A stretch of DNA of 64,000 nucleotides from Nostoc desertorum CM1-VF14 (GTDB lineage Bacteria > Cyanobacteriota > Cyanobacteriia > Cyanobacteriales > Nostocaceae): NCBI GenBank assembly GCA_019359245.1, contig JAHHHR010000018.1:1-64000 (forward strand). The letters run 5' to 3'. A program made the translations under genes and the position numbers. Below the pieces are notes generated by a model that worked only from the letters and a program-made list of their open reading frames with translations, did not search any database and had not been told where the DNA came from. Below are positions 9,226 through 18,595 of this stretch, one piece after another. How positions within the stretch are numbered: the first letter of the stretch is position 1; each line of letters opens with the position of its first letter.

Positions 9226-9930
9226 CTAACGTAAATTCTCTGGCACATTTTTAGGAACTACCCAATAGTAAATGGTTTTGCCATCTACAGTTAGGGTCTG
9301 ATCTGGTTTCCAATCACCCATATCGAAGGCGTGAGAGACAATGCGAGTCCCAGGTTTGAGTTTCAATATCTTCGGACGGAGTTTCTCGTTGACCTCTGGC
9401 AGTAAGTAAAGTGTAAGTACTGTTGCTTCACTAAAATCAGTGGTGAACAAATCTTGCTGGACAAACTTCACGCGATCTGTTACTCCTGCTTTCTTGGCAT
9501 TCTCATTAGCTTCTTGAATGCGTTCAGGGTTGATATCTATGCCGACACCGCGCGTACCATATCTTTGCGCCGCAGTAACGACAATTCTTCCATCACCACT
9601 GCCAAGGTCATAAACCACATCATTCTTACCCACTTTTGCCACTTTCAACATTGCATCTACCACTGGCTGTGGTGTAGGTACATAGGGAACATCGCCGGCG
9701 CGTTCTTGTGGTTGAGTTGTGGGAGTTGCCGTAGCTGGTGCTTCGGTTTGTTCTTGTGGTTGAGTTGTGGGAGTTGTTGTAGCTGGTGCTTCAGTTTCGG
9801 TCTGACCCGTCAAAGTAGAAGGTTGTGTCCCGGCTTCTAAATCTGGCTGTTGCGGTGTACATCCAGCAATACCTAAGCTGGTAATACTAACCCCTGTAAC
9901 CATTAAAAACAGAATTTTTTTGAAGTTCAT
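9226..9930 (-). CDS. Lipoprotein-like class I SAM methyltransferase
   Basis: A 234-residue protein. It has a lipoprotein signal (hydrophobic 6-20, lipobox LGIAGC with Cys24), then a Thr/Pro/Gln-rich linker with two copies of TEAPAT-TPTTQPQE (47-77). From about 85 follows a class I methyltransferase domain: motif I DLGSGDGR (108-115) and an acidic end of strand 2, GIDINPE (130-136). The domain resembles small cyanobacterial methyltransferases that also look like Dot1-type enzymes. The lipobox would place it outside the cytoplasm, where SAM is not expected. The substrate is unknown. The start ATG 9930 follows a GAGGAGA-type ribosome binding site. Confidence 0.82.
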   Translation of the reverse strand: MNFKKILFLMVTGVSITSLGIAGCTPQQPDLEAGTQPSTLTGQTETEAPATTTPTTQPQEQTEAPATATPTTQPQERAGDVPYVPTPQPVVDAMLKVAKVGKNDVVYDLGSGDGRIVVTAAQRYGTRGVGIDINPERIQEANENAKKAGVTDRVKFVQQDLFTTDFSEATVLTLYLLPEVNEKLRPKILKLKPGTRIVSHAFDMGDWKPDQTLTVDGKTIYYWVVPKNVPENLR

Positions 9931-10107
9931 GAATTTTCTCCTCGATTCAGTAGCTTGTGGTCAGTAGTTAGTAAAACAACTGAATATTCATAGAATTTTG
10001 AATTGCTTATAGTTTGGGTTACACAATCCAAAATTGTTCGACGGACGTACCACTTTGTGGAAGCAAACTACGCGTAGCGTTTTGCAGAAAGCCCAAAATC
10101 CAAAATA

Positions 10108-11469
10108 TTAAGTCCTACCTTGGCGATAGTTATTCCATAGCAATAGGGGGATACCTGCTGCCACAACTAAAACACCTGCAACTGCTCCCACACCTGTATA
10201 AACTAAGCTGGAATAAAGCAAGTAACCGCAGACGGTACAAAACAGTAATGGTGTGAAAGGATAAAATGGCACACGGAATGGGCGTACTATGTGGGGTTCG
10301 CGGATTCGCAATACCAGTAGTGATATGCCGGAAAGCAAAAAGAAGAACCAAAATATTGGGGCGGTGTAATCCACCATTGTTTCAAAGCCTTTGCGGGTGA
10401 GCGTGCCTAAGAAAACCAGTGCTAAGGCGATCGCAGCTTGCAATAATAAGGCATGGATAGGACTACTAGGACGTTGTTGCCAGCGTCCCATAAAACCAAA
10501 TAGCGAAAAATCTTGTCCTAGTGCGAAATTGGTACGCGCTCCGGTAAAGATTGTAGCGTTGGTTGCTCCCAAAGTAGCGATCGCAATCAATACACTGATG
10601 AATAAGGCTCCTGGTTCACCCCAAAGAGAGCGCATTAAATCTGCCGCTACTGCTTCAGACTGTGCCATGTTTCCTAATCCCAGTCCCCGCAGGTAAGCCA
10701 GATTGATAAGTAAGTAAATGGTGGTGATGATGCCAATACTCCACATTAGCGATCGCACTATATTACGTCGTCCATCTTGAATTTCTGCTGAGATGTAAGC
10801 CGCCTCATTCCAACCGCCGTAAGATAGCAACACAAACACCATCGCTAGCCCCCAGGCTCCTGATGATGCAGATTCCACAGGAGCGGCGGAAGAATTAGGT
10901 ATCGCGGTAAGCCCAAGAATTACTACCAGCAACAAACCCAGAACTTTCGCAGCACTCAGCAAGTTTTGTGTCCACTTACCCTGCTGCAAACCGATGATGT
11001 TTAAAGCAGTTAAGAATGCGATCGCTATAGCTGCATAAATAGAAGATGAAAACGTTCCTAGCCGCCATATTTGAGAAACATAATCGCCAAAAACAAATGC
11101 CAACAGGGCGATAGAACCAGTTTGAATCACTGTCATTCGCGCCCAGGCAAATAAAAAAGCGACTCCCCGCCCAAATGCACGTTTTAAATAATAGTAAGCA
11201 CCACCAACATCGGGATAGACAGTGGCTAACTCTGCATAGCACAGCCCTCCTACCAGAGATATCACGCCACCCATTAGCCAAAGAAATAGTACAGCAATAT
11301 CACTACCTGCTTGACTTGCCACTAAAGCCGGGGTTTGAAAAATCCCCGCCCCGATTACAATACCGACAATCAGAGCCACTGCATCTGATAATGTCAGCGA
11401 TGGCTTGGGTGCTGCTACTTGATCTGTTCCTGTCTGCTGAAGCAAACTGTAGTCTTTACGTCTACTCAC
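10108..11469 (-). CDS. APC family amino acid permease
   Basis: A 453-residue integral membrane protein with about 12 hydrophobic helices. The N-terminal helix 1 carries the unwound-substrate-site pattern GIVIGAGIFQTPA (36-48) of APC (amino acid-polyamine-organocation) transporters. It likely imports or exchanges amino acids; the specific substrate is not evident. The start is GTG 11469, preceded by AAGGAAG. It is a single gene with a gap of about 550 bp upstream. Confidence 0.88.
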   Translation of the reverse strand: MSRRKDYSLLQQTGTDQVAAPKPSLTLSDAVALIVGIVIGAGIFQTPALVASQAGSDIAVLFLWLMGGVISLVGGLCYAELATVYPDVGGAYYYLKRAFGRGVAFLFAWARMTVIQTGSIALLAFVFGDYVSQIWRLGTFSSSIYAAIAIAFLTALNIIGLQQGKWTQNLLSAAKVLGLLLVVILGLTAIPNSSAAPVESASSGAWGLAMVFVLLSYGGWNEAAYISAEIQDGRRNIVRSLMWSIGIITTIYLLINLAYLRGLGLGNMAQSEAVAADLMRSLWGEPGALFISVLIAIATLGATNATIFTGARTNFALGQDFSLFGFMGRWQQRPSSPIHALLLQAAIALALVFLGTLTRKGFETMVDYTAPIFWFFFLLSGISLLVLRIREPHIVRPFRVPFYPFTPLLFCTVCGYLLYSSLVYTGVGAVAGVLVVAAGIPLLLWNNYRQGRT

Positions 11470-12018
11470 GTTACTTCCTTATTAGTAGTGTTGAGTGGGG
11501 ACTCGCCGCTTTGTTTCATCTTTTTTTGCACTGTTTTACCTATATCTCTATGGTTCAAAACAAATGTGACTCAAAAATGACAATCATTAGTAATATGCCT
11601 TCAAACGGTAATATCCACCACGCCACATACAGATCAATCTCCCTACAGCGATCGCTTCTATCTCTCTTGTTAGACAATGTCTATACTTTGGCAACTTAAT
11701 CTTAAACAAGAAACTGTTTCCCTGTTTGTTGTTAAGGCCCAAATATCCCCTATCTACCTCCGATTTTTATCAGAAGTATTTACATTGTTAGTTTGTCCTA
11801 ATTCTGGTAATAGGCTAGAATATCTGATTCAATAAAACGTCTTCCGTAAGTTGGATTTATAGTAATCTCAAGAATGATTGACTAATAGTGCCTAATTGTG
11901 CTTAGTCTTATCAGGCAGCTAGAGATAGTGATCGCCTAAAACTTTAAATTAAGTAGGGAAGCACAAATGTGCGTCCCTACTTAATAAATAATAAAAATCC
12001 CTTTTTATCCTTAATCCT
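11470..12018. other. Intergenic region
   Basis: 549 bp between two minus-strand genes. It contains the APC gene leader, a HIP1 site near 11649 and the hairpin at 11948-11985. Open frames here overlap the permease in antisense and are not convincing. Confidence 0.6.
11948..11985 (-). terminator. Long hairpin, probable terminator of the 12019 gene
   Basis: ATTAAGTAGGGA (11948-11959) pairs with TCCCTACTTAAT (11974-11985), and the loop itself contains GCACA-aa-TGTGC. It lies 33 bp past the stop of the minus-strand membrane protein gene. The T-tract is weak, so it could instead be a dispersed palindromic repeat. Confidence 0.6.
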
Positions 12019-12447
12019 TTAGTATCTGCTACTGGGAAAAAGTAAAATATCTATTAATTCGCCCATTACTAAACCCAATACAGCTATGACTGTTAAAACC
12101 CAAAATGAATCTAGCTTGTTAAAGCCAGAAAAGCGCATTTCTAAATCAGCTAAAAGTGTACTTGCCAAGGGTATGAGAAAAAGGCTTAAGAATAGCGACC
12201 AAATTGCTATAAAAGCAATTGATATACTTAAAAATAATATGACAGCTAAAGTCTTAGACCCAAATTCAACTAAACGCTCTAACCAAGAAAAACTTTTTCG
12301 CACTACAGCTATAACCATAGCAGCAACAAAAGCTCCTACCAACCAAACAATATGATGAGCAGCAAGATACCATCCCAGGAGAGTGTAAGCTAGCCATAGT
12401 AATATTAAAGGCATCAAAGGAATCCTGTTAAAAAATTCCACATTCAT
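12019..12447 (-). CDS. Hypothetical membrane protein, 142 aa
   Basis: A small hydrophobic protein with four predicted membrane segments (about 8-28, 32-50, 62-95 and 115-137). Conserved-looking polar residues are few (LERLVEFGSK at 56-65, GELIDILLF near the end). No domain is recognised. ATG 12447 is the natural start. It is flanked by hairpin 11948-11985 on the 3' side and a 1-kb noncoding stretch on the 5' side. Confidence 0.7.
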   Translation of the reverse strand: MNVEFFNRIPLMPLILLWLAYTLLGWYLAAHHIVWLVGAFVAAMVIAVVRKSFSWLERLVEFGSKTLAVILFLSISIAFIAIWSLFLSLFLIPLASTLLADLEMRFSGFNKLDSFWVLTVIAVLGLVMGELIDILLFPSSRY

Positions 12448-13472
12448 ACTGCCAAGGCTTGTGAAAATACCAAGTTAATATCTTAATTGTAGTCAAAGCT
12501 TGTTACCAGTTGGATTTCTAAATATACCAACTGCGCTCAGGATATTTCTCTATCTACAGGACAAATTTTAGGGCATACTCTTTTGTCGTGACAATATATA
12601 GTTCGGGAATCTAAGCCTTAGACGCTTTTAACTTTGTTTGGTGCGATCGCTTGTAGCTAAAAGTTCAGAAAATCAGGCTTATCCAGCAATAAGAATATAT
12701 TAATTGTACGTATACTTCTTAAGAAAAAGTTATATTTAAAACATGGTATTACTAGCTTAAGAACAAAAGTACTAAATTTTAAAATACTAGCGATGTATAA
12801 GTAAATTAATTTTGACTCTCAGCTATTTGCCATGCAATTTAATGAAGAGGTTGTTACTATTCACCGTGTACAACTTTGATAACTGTCCACAATACTGTTG
12901 CATATATCAAGCTCATGGTAATATTATTTTACTGTCAGGAGATATTATTTTATACATTAAATTGCAACCATGCGGAAACAGCTAGTTAGGTGTGCTACCT
13001 CCAAAAAACAAAAAATTATTCAACCCACCCAGAAAATCCACGGAAGCGCTAATTTGCAAAGCACAGAGCTTTTGAAAATTTGCTTATATAAGGTACTAAC
13101 TAGCTAACAAAGCCCTCTTTTAGGAGTTATTAAAGTTAGCTAAGAAGGTATAAAAGCCTCTTAAAATTTAGACAAGAGTAAATAGGAAAAATTTGACACT
13201 AAGTCAGGCGTTTTTCGTATATGTAAAAATATCGAAAAGCTAAGTTTGTCTTGCCAATAAGACATTAATATAGCGTGTTTTATTTAGATATTAATCTCTC
13301 TGTGTGGTTAGTTACCTAATATAAAAGCCCTATTTTATGGCTGAAAACTTAAGATACCTCGACCAACTGAGGCAAACATTAAAATCTAACAAATAAATTA
13401 GGGTTGCTAGATCAATCCTGGTTTAGTAACGACTTGATTATTAACAACGTCACTAAGAGTAACAGGAAAAAC
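12448..13472. other. Gene-free AT-rich region, about 1 kb
   Basis: No open frame of convincing length or composition on either strand. It contains one HIP1 site (near 12644) and the divergent leaders of the 12019 and 13473 genes. No tRNA-like or terminator-like structure was noticed. It could hold a small RNA, but nothing in the sequence shows it directly. Confidence 0.6.
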
Positions 13473-14114
13473 ATGAATCTCATTGTTCATTTGTTTGGAG
13501 CGATCGCTTTCCAAATATCTGCGATCGCAACGATGTCTACTATGGCAATGTCTAATCAAAAGCCCCTGCGTGTCTATACCCAAGAGACTCCTGCTGCTTC
13601 TCAACAGAAAACAACGCAAAAGATTTGCTCTTTAGATCCCATTGAGGATTTATTGCCTCCACTACAAACCAAGGCAAGTAATTCTTTGCTTTCTTACCTT
13701 GCTGAACAAGGTTTTACACAGAATAAAGAGGGTTCTTGGGTCTGTTATGCGAACAATCCTAAAAAAGAAGGGCGTTATTTCACCTTATTTAAGGTTAAAC
13801 AAGTCGATGGCAGACTTATAGCAAGTTCTTTCTTAGATGAGGGCAGTCTGATTCAGGGACAGGAAAATCGGAGTTTGGACTTCTTTATGATGCTGATTAA
13901 GCGTCATATGAATAATAGTCAAGAGAACCGTCAAGGTATACGTAGGTATTTAGAAGCTTTTGTCTCCTTAGTAAAAGAAGGGAAGATCAAACCCACCCGT
14001 CGTGGGTTTCTTTTTGACCAACCAAACCGGGCGTTGGTCTTATATCACACACTCTCATCAGGAAATCTCAAGGGTACTGGAATCACGATCAACATTGATT
14101 TACCTAAGAGTTGA
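13473..14114 (+). CDS. Hypothetical exported protein, 213 aa
   Basis: The start at ATG 13473 is preferred over 13404 because AGGAAAA lies just upstream and the protein then begins with a signal peptide (MNLIVHLFGAIAFQISAIA). The mature part has two Cys (KICSLDP and SWVCYANN) that could form a disulphide, and a C-terminal half with alpha/beta character ending TGITINIDLPKS. Two HIP1 octamers lie in the signal peptide coding region. No family is recognised. It stands alone, about 1 kb from its upstream neighbour. Confidence 0.72.
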   Translation: MNLIVHLFGAIAFQISAIATMSTMAMSNQKPLRVYTQETPAASQQKTTQKICSLDPIEDLLPPLQTKASNSLLSYLAEQGFTQNKEGSWVCYANNPKKEGRYFTLFKVKQVDGRLIASSFLDEGSLIQGQENRSLDFFMMLIKRHMNNSQENRQGIRRYLEAFVSLVKEGKIKPTRRGFLFDQPNRALVLYHTLSSGNLKGTGITINIDLPKS

Positions 14115-14124
14115 ACTTGAGGAC

Positions 14125-14204
14125 TGGAGATTGGGGAGTGAAATGGGTATAGATAGGGATTCAAACCTCACTCAACTCCTAAAGGAATTTTCTCCCAATC
14201 TCCA
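14125..14204. repeat. Fold-back element downstream of the exported-protein gene
   Basis: TGGAGATTGGG (14125-14135) pairs with CCCAATCTCCA (14194-14204), and weaker pairing extends outward (AACTTGA/TCTAGTT). A second small hairpin GCAGACTC-gat-GAGTCTGC lies at 14236-14254. It may act as a terminator, but the loop is long and it looks more like a dispersed repeat. Confidence 0.6.
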
Positions 14205-14363
14205 ATTCTAGTTACCCATAAGAGGAACACTGTTCGCAGACTCGATGAGTCTGCCGTATTGTTGCGACTCGTTGAATTTCTGGAGCTATTAATATCGGCC
14301 CCACGGACTGAAAGAGGGACGTGAAGGACCAATGAAATTGCTGTCATTTAGTAGAGGTGCATC

Positions 14364-15698
14364 TTGCCTAAATCAATTGTTCAAAGAATTGCAATGCCAT
14401 TCGCACAGCGTCTGTCTGCGAGACACTGCGCGAACGTAGAGAAGGCAGTTCGGTTTGCGACCATCGTATTCTCATCTGTTGCAGTAGTATTCACTACGTG
14501 TCAGTCTACTTTTGCACAGCTCAATATTGGACGCTATGGTATCCAACAAGGACTGGAGTATGAGTATCTCCAGTACCAAATTAATAACCAGAATCTGAGC
14601 CAGATGCGAGTCATTCCTGGATGTGATGTGGGATTTGGCTTGACTTGCAATAAAACTGGATCGGTAATCCAGCGATTACTGGATTTAAACGACGGGACTA
14701 GCTATCAAAACCTCCTGATCCGAGCAGCCGGTGGGGAGGAAAACTTCCAGAACTTTGGTAAGTTTTACGGTAACAATCCCAATCTCTCTGCGGTGCCTTT
14801 CGCCTCATTTTGGAGAAACGAATCCCCTGCAATCATGGATGGATCTCAATACCTTCTTGGACAGCCTGTTGGTCGCAATCCAATAGAAGGACTCGGACAT
14901 ATAACCAAGCAGTTCTACTGGTCACCATACTCAGGAACCAATAACTCGGTCAGCCCCCGTAATGGATTACTAGACTTGAAGTTGTCATACGGACGACTGC
15001 TCTTTGAAGAAGCCTCAAAAATTTCCAACATTAAAGAGCAGATTCAGTCTCTAGGTCTGTCGCCAGAGATGACGAATTTCTATGTAGATAAAATTTCAAC
15101 AGGCTTGGATGCGTTGAGTTCTGGAAATCCGAATCAACTCCAACAGAGAATCTTTGAAGTACTATCCTTTCCATACTCCAAAAATGGTGGAGAATTTGGA
15201 CGTCCCAATAACGCGGTTCCACAGGAATTTAGTCAGCTATTGGGAGAAGATATCCCAGGAGATATTTTGCTGAGTGATAATCCAGTAGCGTTGGATGGAG
15301 AAGCAATGAGCTTCGATACTTTCCCTGCCTCTGTGGGAGATGTTTTGGTACAAGACAGTCCTGATTCTTTTCCACTCTGGCCAATAATCGGAATTGGGGG
15401 TCTTGGTTTAATTCTGCTTCTCCTAATGGATGGCAATAGTGCATCAGCTCAAACATCTGTTTCTTCAGAAAATGCACCATTGTCTCTCAACAGCCAAGGC
15501 GAATGCGATCTGACTCCCAGTGGTAATGGTTCTGATCACACACAGATCATTGAGATTCCGTGTAATCTGACTCCTACAACCCCTCTGGAAATGAAGAGAG
15601 TAGTGGAGCCATCAATGATCAAAGCGCTTGTATTACTAATTGTTCTACTATGCATAGTCCGTTACAAACACCGATCTTTAAAAATCCGTAATTCGTAA
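14364..15698 (+). CDS. Large exported protein with hydrophobic segments near the C-terminus
   Basis: 444 residues starting at TTG 14364, chosen because AGAGGTG sits 4-10 nt upstream; ATG 14394 lacks such a site. The signal peptide is unusually long, with hydrophobic stretch ATIVFSSVAVVFTTC and likely cleavage after STFA (about residue 52). Its n-region is partly encoded by a dispersed repeat (14408-14445). A first hydrophobic stretch is at about 338-354 (LWPIIGIGGLGLILLLLM). The C-terminus reads VVEPSMIKALVLLIVLL then a basic tail RYKHRSLKIR, similar in plan to PEP-CTERM sorting tails. The mature domain is not recognised. Confidence 0.78.
   Translation: MPKSIVQRIAMPFAQRLSARHCANVEKAVRFATIVFSSVAVVFTTCQSTFAQLNIGRYGIQQGLEYEYLQYQINNQNLSQMRVIPGCDVGFGLTCNKTGSVIQRLLDLNDGTSYQNLLIRAAGGEENFQNFGKFYGNNPNLSAVPFASFWRNESPAIMDGSQYLLGQPVGRNPIEGLGHITKQFYWSPYSGTNNSVSPRNGLLDLKLSYGRLLFEEASKISNIKEQIQSLGLSPEMTNFYVDKISTGLDALSSGNPNQLQQRIFEVLSFPYSKNGGEFGRPNNAVPQEFSQLLGEDIPGDILLSDNPVALDGEAMSFDTFPASVGDVLVQDSPDSFPLWPIIGIGGLGLILLLLMDGNSASAQTSVSSENAPLSLNSQGECDLTPSGNGSDHTQIIEIPCNLTPTTPLEMKRVVEPSMIKALVLLIVLLCIVRYKHRSLKIRNS
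14408..14445 (+). repeat. Dispersed repeat (copy 1) inside a coding region
   Basis: A 38-bp sequence beginning AGCGTCTGTCTGCGA and ending GAACGTAGAGAAG recurs with small changes at 17891-17930 in noncoding DNA. Here it codes residues of the signal peptide n-region. It contains the small palindrome GTCT-gcg-AGAC. Confidence 0.85.
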
Positions 15699-16158
15699 TT
15701 TTTACAGCAGTTTTCATTTATTTGAAACACATCTTTTGTATTGGCACAGCAATGCTCATTGCTGTGCCAATACGGTTCAAAGAAGGATTCTTCACTTCCC
15801 TTATGGTTTGGGAAAAGGGTAAAGGTTTGAATTTACCCTTTTCCCTTTTCTTTTTCTCCCTTAACCGAACCGTATTGATTGCTATGCCCCTACAGTGCAA
15901 GTCTATTTACCCAGCGATCGCTTGTAAAAGTATTCAAAACTTACGCAACTCCTTTTTTGCCAATCTGGATAGTACTTCAATGATGTATTGAAGTTATTGA
16001 CAAATCAAAAAAGTTCAGTTATTAATTGAAAAAATATTAAAACTTTATCTTATAAAGGTTAATTCTTTAAAGTAACTACATAGATCAAATCTATACTTGT
16101 AAACAGATAAATAAATAGAAATTTTCCTAAAAAAACCAGTTAAAGTTGTATTTAAGTA
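15699..16158. other. Intergenic region dominated by palindromes
   Basis: 460 bp between two plus-strand genes. The first half is the nested palindrome element at 15738-15877; the second half is AT-rich leader of the amine oxidase gene. Overlapping open frames on both strands here arise from the palindromes and are not genes. Confidence 0.65.
15738..15877. repeat. Nested perfect palindromes, candidate miniature element
   Basis: GTATTGGCACAGCAAT (15738-15753) pairs perfectly with 15758-15773 around a 4-nt loop. GGGAAAAGGGTAAA (15810-15823) pairs perfectly with 15832-15845. An outer pair CAATACGGTTC (15768-15778) / GAACCGTATTG (15867-15877) brackets the second hairpin. No transposase is present. 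Confidence 0.8.
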
Positions 16159-17775
16159 ATGAGCCATTCACCAATATTTAGAAAATTAGCCAACACACTT
16201 GGGATTGTCAGCTATTGCCAAAAGCATGATATTTCAACCAGTGAAGGCATTGAGCGCATTGAGCAACTTAAAAAACTGATGTCATTGCGTAAAACTAAGC
16301 GGCGACAATTTTTGACTGATTTAGGGAAACTGACAATATTGGGTGGGACAATTGGTGTAGGGTCTGGTTATTTTCATCGCACTTTAGCCGCACCTTCATC
16401 AGTGGATGCAAAGATAGCTATTGTAGGTGCTGGTTTAGCAGGACTTGCTTGTGGCTACGAACTTCAACGTCAAGGAATTAAAGCTACTATTTACGAAGCT
16501 AGTGACCGAGCAGGAGGACGTTGCTACTCACTTGATGGTATCTTCCCTGGTCAAGTTGCTGAAAGAGGCGGCGAGTTTATAGACAATCTGCACAAAACAA
16601 TCTTGGGATATGTAAGCGAATTTAAGTTAGAAGTCGAAGATTTATCAAAGCAACCAGGTGAAGTATTTTATTACTTTAATGGTCAGCGTTATCGGGAATC
16701 AGCAGTAATTGATGAATTCCGAAATTTTGTTACCGCGATGAGAGTTGATTTACGCACCCTGAAACAACCTACTGCGGATAACTTCACTGTATCTGAGCGA
16801 CTACTGGATTTGACTAATCTCCAAGATTATCTTGATAGTCGTGGAGCAGGAACTTTACTCAAAAATGTAATTAAATCTGCATATATTAGTGAATATGGCC
16901 GAGAAATTGACCAACAAAGCTGTTTAAATTTTTTACTATTTATTCATGCAGATAGACGCTCCAAGTTTAAGCCTTTTGGTGTGTTTAGCGATGAACGCTA
17001 TCATGTTATTGGAGGCAATCAACAGATTGTTGAAGGATTAAAAAACCGTTTGCCAGGGCAGATTGAGTATGGTAAAAAACTGATTGCTGCCAGGAAAGAT
17101 AGTGCTAATAAAATTGAATTAGTTTTTAACAATGGTCTTAGTGAAAAATTTGATACTGTTGTATTTTCTGTTCCTTTCTCAACTGTGCGCGAAGTAGATT
17201 TAAAAGGACTTCAACTACCACAGTGGAAACTTGATGCTATTAATAATTTAGTCTATGGAACTAACTCAAAACTGATAGTAGGTTTTAATGGTCGTCCTTG
17301 GAATACCCTTGGTAGTAATGGTAGCGCCTATGCTGATCTTGCCAACCTTCAAGCTATTTGGGAAACTAACCCTAGTAAAGCTACATATGGTCGAGCAGTG
17401 TTAACTGATTACGCTGGTGGCAATTTAGGTGCAAGACTTAACCCAAAAAATCTTCAACGAGAAACTGCTAAGTTTATTAATGACCTGAAGTTTGTCTTGC
17501 CTGGCGCAGATATTTCGGCTGTACGGATTAATAATACCGAATATCTAGCTTATTTAGAAAACTGGTCGTTAAATCCACTCACCAAAGGAAGTTACACCTG
17601 TAACCAACCTGGTTACTTTACAACGATTGCTGGTAATGAAGGCAAATCAGTAGATAACATTTACTTTGCAGGAGAACATACTAACTCCTTTTATGAATGG
17701 CAAGGTTTTATGGAAGGAGCTGCAATCTCAGGTGTTAATTCTGCCAAGCAAATTTTGAAAGGTTTTAACAAATAA
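16159..17775 (+). CDS. FAD-dependent flavin amine oxidase, Tat-exported
   Basis: 538 residues. A twin-arginine signal (K47-R48-R49-Q-F-L followed by a hydrophobic stretch 57-77) predicts export of the folded flavoprotein. The mature part has the Rossmann FAD site IVGAGLAGLACGYEL (88-102), EASDRAGGR (113-121 area) and the C-terminal FAGEHT with WQGFMEGA, hallmarks of the monoamine/L-amino acid oxidase family. It oxidises an amine or amino acid, giving H2O2 and ammonia; the substrate is not clear. About 45 residues precede the RR motif, longer than normal, so a later start near residue 41 (MSLRKTKRR) is possible. Confidence 0.88.
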   Translation: MSHSPIFRKLANTLGIVSYCQKHDISTSEGIERIEQLKKLMSLRKTKRRQFLTDLGKLTILGGTIGVGSGYFHRTLAAPSSVDAKIAIVGAGLAGLACGYELQRQGIKATIYEASDRAGGRCYSLDGIFPGQVAERGGEFIDNLHKTILGYVSEFKLEVEDLSKQPGEVFYYFNGQRYRESAVIDEFRNFVTAMRVDLRTLKQPTADNFTVSERLLDLTNLQDYLDSRGAGTLLKNVIKSAYISEYGREIDQQSCLNFLLFIHADRRSKFKPFGVFSDERYHVIGGNQQIVEGLKNRLPGQIEYGKKLIAARKDSANKIELVFNNGLSEKFDTVVFSVPFSTVREVDLKGLQLPQWKLDAINNLVYGTNSKLIVGFNGRPWNTLGSNGSAYADLANLQAIWETNPSKATYGRAVLTDYAGGNLGARLNPKNLQRETAKFINDLKFVLPGADISAVRINNTEYLAYLENWSLNPLTKGSYTCNQPGYFTTIAGNEGKSVDNIYFAGEHTNSFYEWQGFMEGAAISGVNSAKQILKGFNK

Positions 17776-18217
17776 TTCCTTATTTATCAATGAAGGTAGG
17801 GAGAAAACTGCCCTCTCTGCAAGACGCTTCGTGATCTGCACTCCTGCCGCGACCATATGTTGCGTCAGCTTCCCGCTTTTTTATAGCAAGAGCGTCTGTC
17901 TGCGACACGCTGTTCGCGAACGTAGAGAAGTGTTGCCTCAAGAGCTTGCCCTAATTGATTTCACTGTTCTGTAACGCCATTTATTTTTCCTGTCTCTTTC
18001 AATAAATATTGAACAGATCCCCAGATATCTGCATAATTAAAATTTCCTCAAGCAAGGTTTTAACTTTTGAAAGAACGACCTATTTTGTTTTGACTAAAGA
18101 AATCCTGGGGCATGGCTGGCCTGCTGAAAGCGAGGGCCTAAACAAAGCAAATGAACCAAATAATCAATTTTAGTTGTAGTCATAAGGCGATCGCTACCTT
18201 AAATTTCAAGAGATTAT
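17776..18217. other. Intergenic region with dispersed repeat
   Basis: 442 bp with no convincing gene. It contains the second copy of the 38-40-bp repeat at 17891-17930 and a HIP1-like site at 18187. Confidence 0.6.
17891..17930 (+). repeat. Dispersed repeat (copy 2), noncoding
   Basis: A 40-bp sequence from AGCGTCTGTCTGCGA to GAACGTAGAGAAG, the same family as 14408-14445, differing by a 2-bp length change and a few substitutions. Confidence 0.85.
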
Positions 18218-18595
18218 ATGAGAAGTTTTCAACGTATTCGGCAATTTTCTATTTTCAGTTTGGTGCTCTTGCTGTTTTTAACGATAGCTATTAGCCTTTT
18301 TGCCTATCAAGTTTCACCGTTAAGAGATCCTAGTTTTCAGCCCGATAGTGCGAATGGAGGTTCGTTAATAGATTGGATGCAAAGCGTAACAGAAGATCAT
18401 TGGTTATTGTTAGCTAATATAATAGCGTTTTTACTTTCTACAAATCTCACACTGATTATTTGGCAAAGGCGGAGATTTAACCAAAATAATAAATGGCTAA
18501 GTTTTATAATTATGACAGTAACATGGACAATCTTTTTTGGGAGTTTTTGGTTGATATCAAGAATTTACTTATTAAAGCAGTGGTTAATTGATTAA
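18218..18595 (+). CDS. Hypothetical membrane protein, 125 aa
   Basis: A small protein with three hydrophobic segments (about 10-30, 60-82 and 95-117) separated by a polar loop containing PLRDPSFQPDSANGG. No known domain. It starts at ATG 18218 after AAGAGAT. A GC-rich hairpin at 18721-18746 lies 125 bp downstream. The function is unknown. Confidence 0.65.
   Translation: MRSFQRIRQFSIFSLVLLLFLTIAISLFAYQVSPLRDPSFQPDSANGGSLIDWMQSVTEDHWLLLANIIAFLLSTNLTLIIWQRRRFNQNNKWLSFIIMTVTWTIFFGSFWLISRIYLLKQWLID

Noticed and set aside
9454..9840. A 128-residue plus-strand frame, Cys/Trp/Gly-rich
   Set aside because: Antisense to the methyltransferase and its Thr/Pro linker; the repeats are the shadow of that linker.
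11175..11699. A 174-residue plus-strand open frame
   Set aside because: Most of it is antisense to the APC permease gene, which has clear coding content.
13404..13472. Longer start for the exported protein
   Set aside because: The ATG at 13473 has a good Shine-Dalgarno and begins a normal signal peptide.
15718..15991. Open frames on both strands (60 and 89 aa)
   Set aside because: They run through nested palindromes; the two translations mirror each other and resemble no protein.
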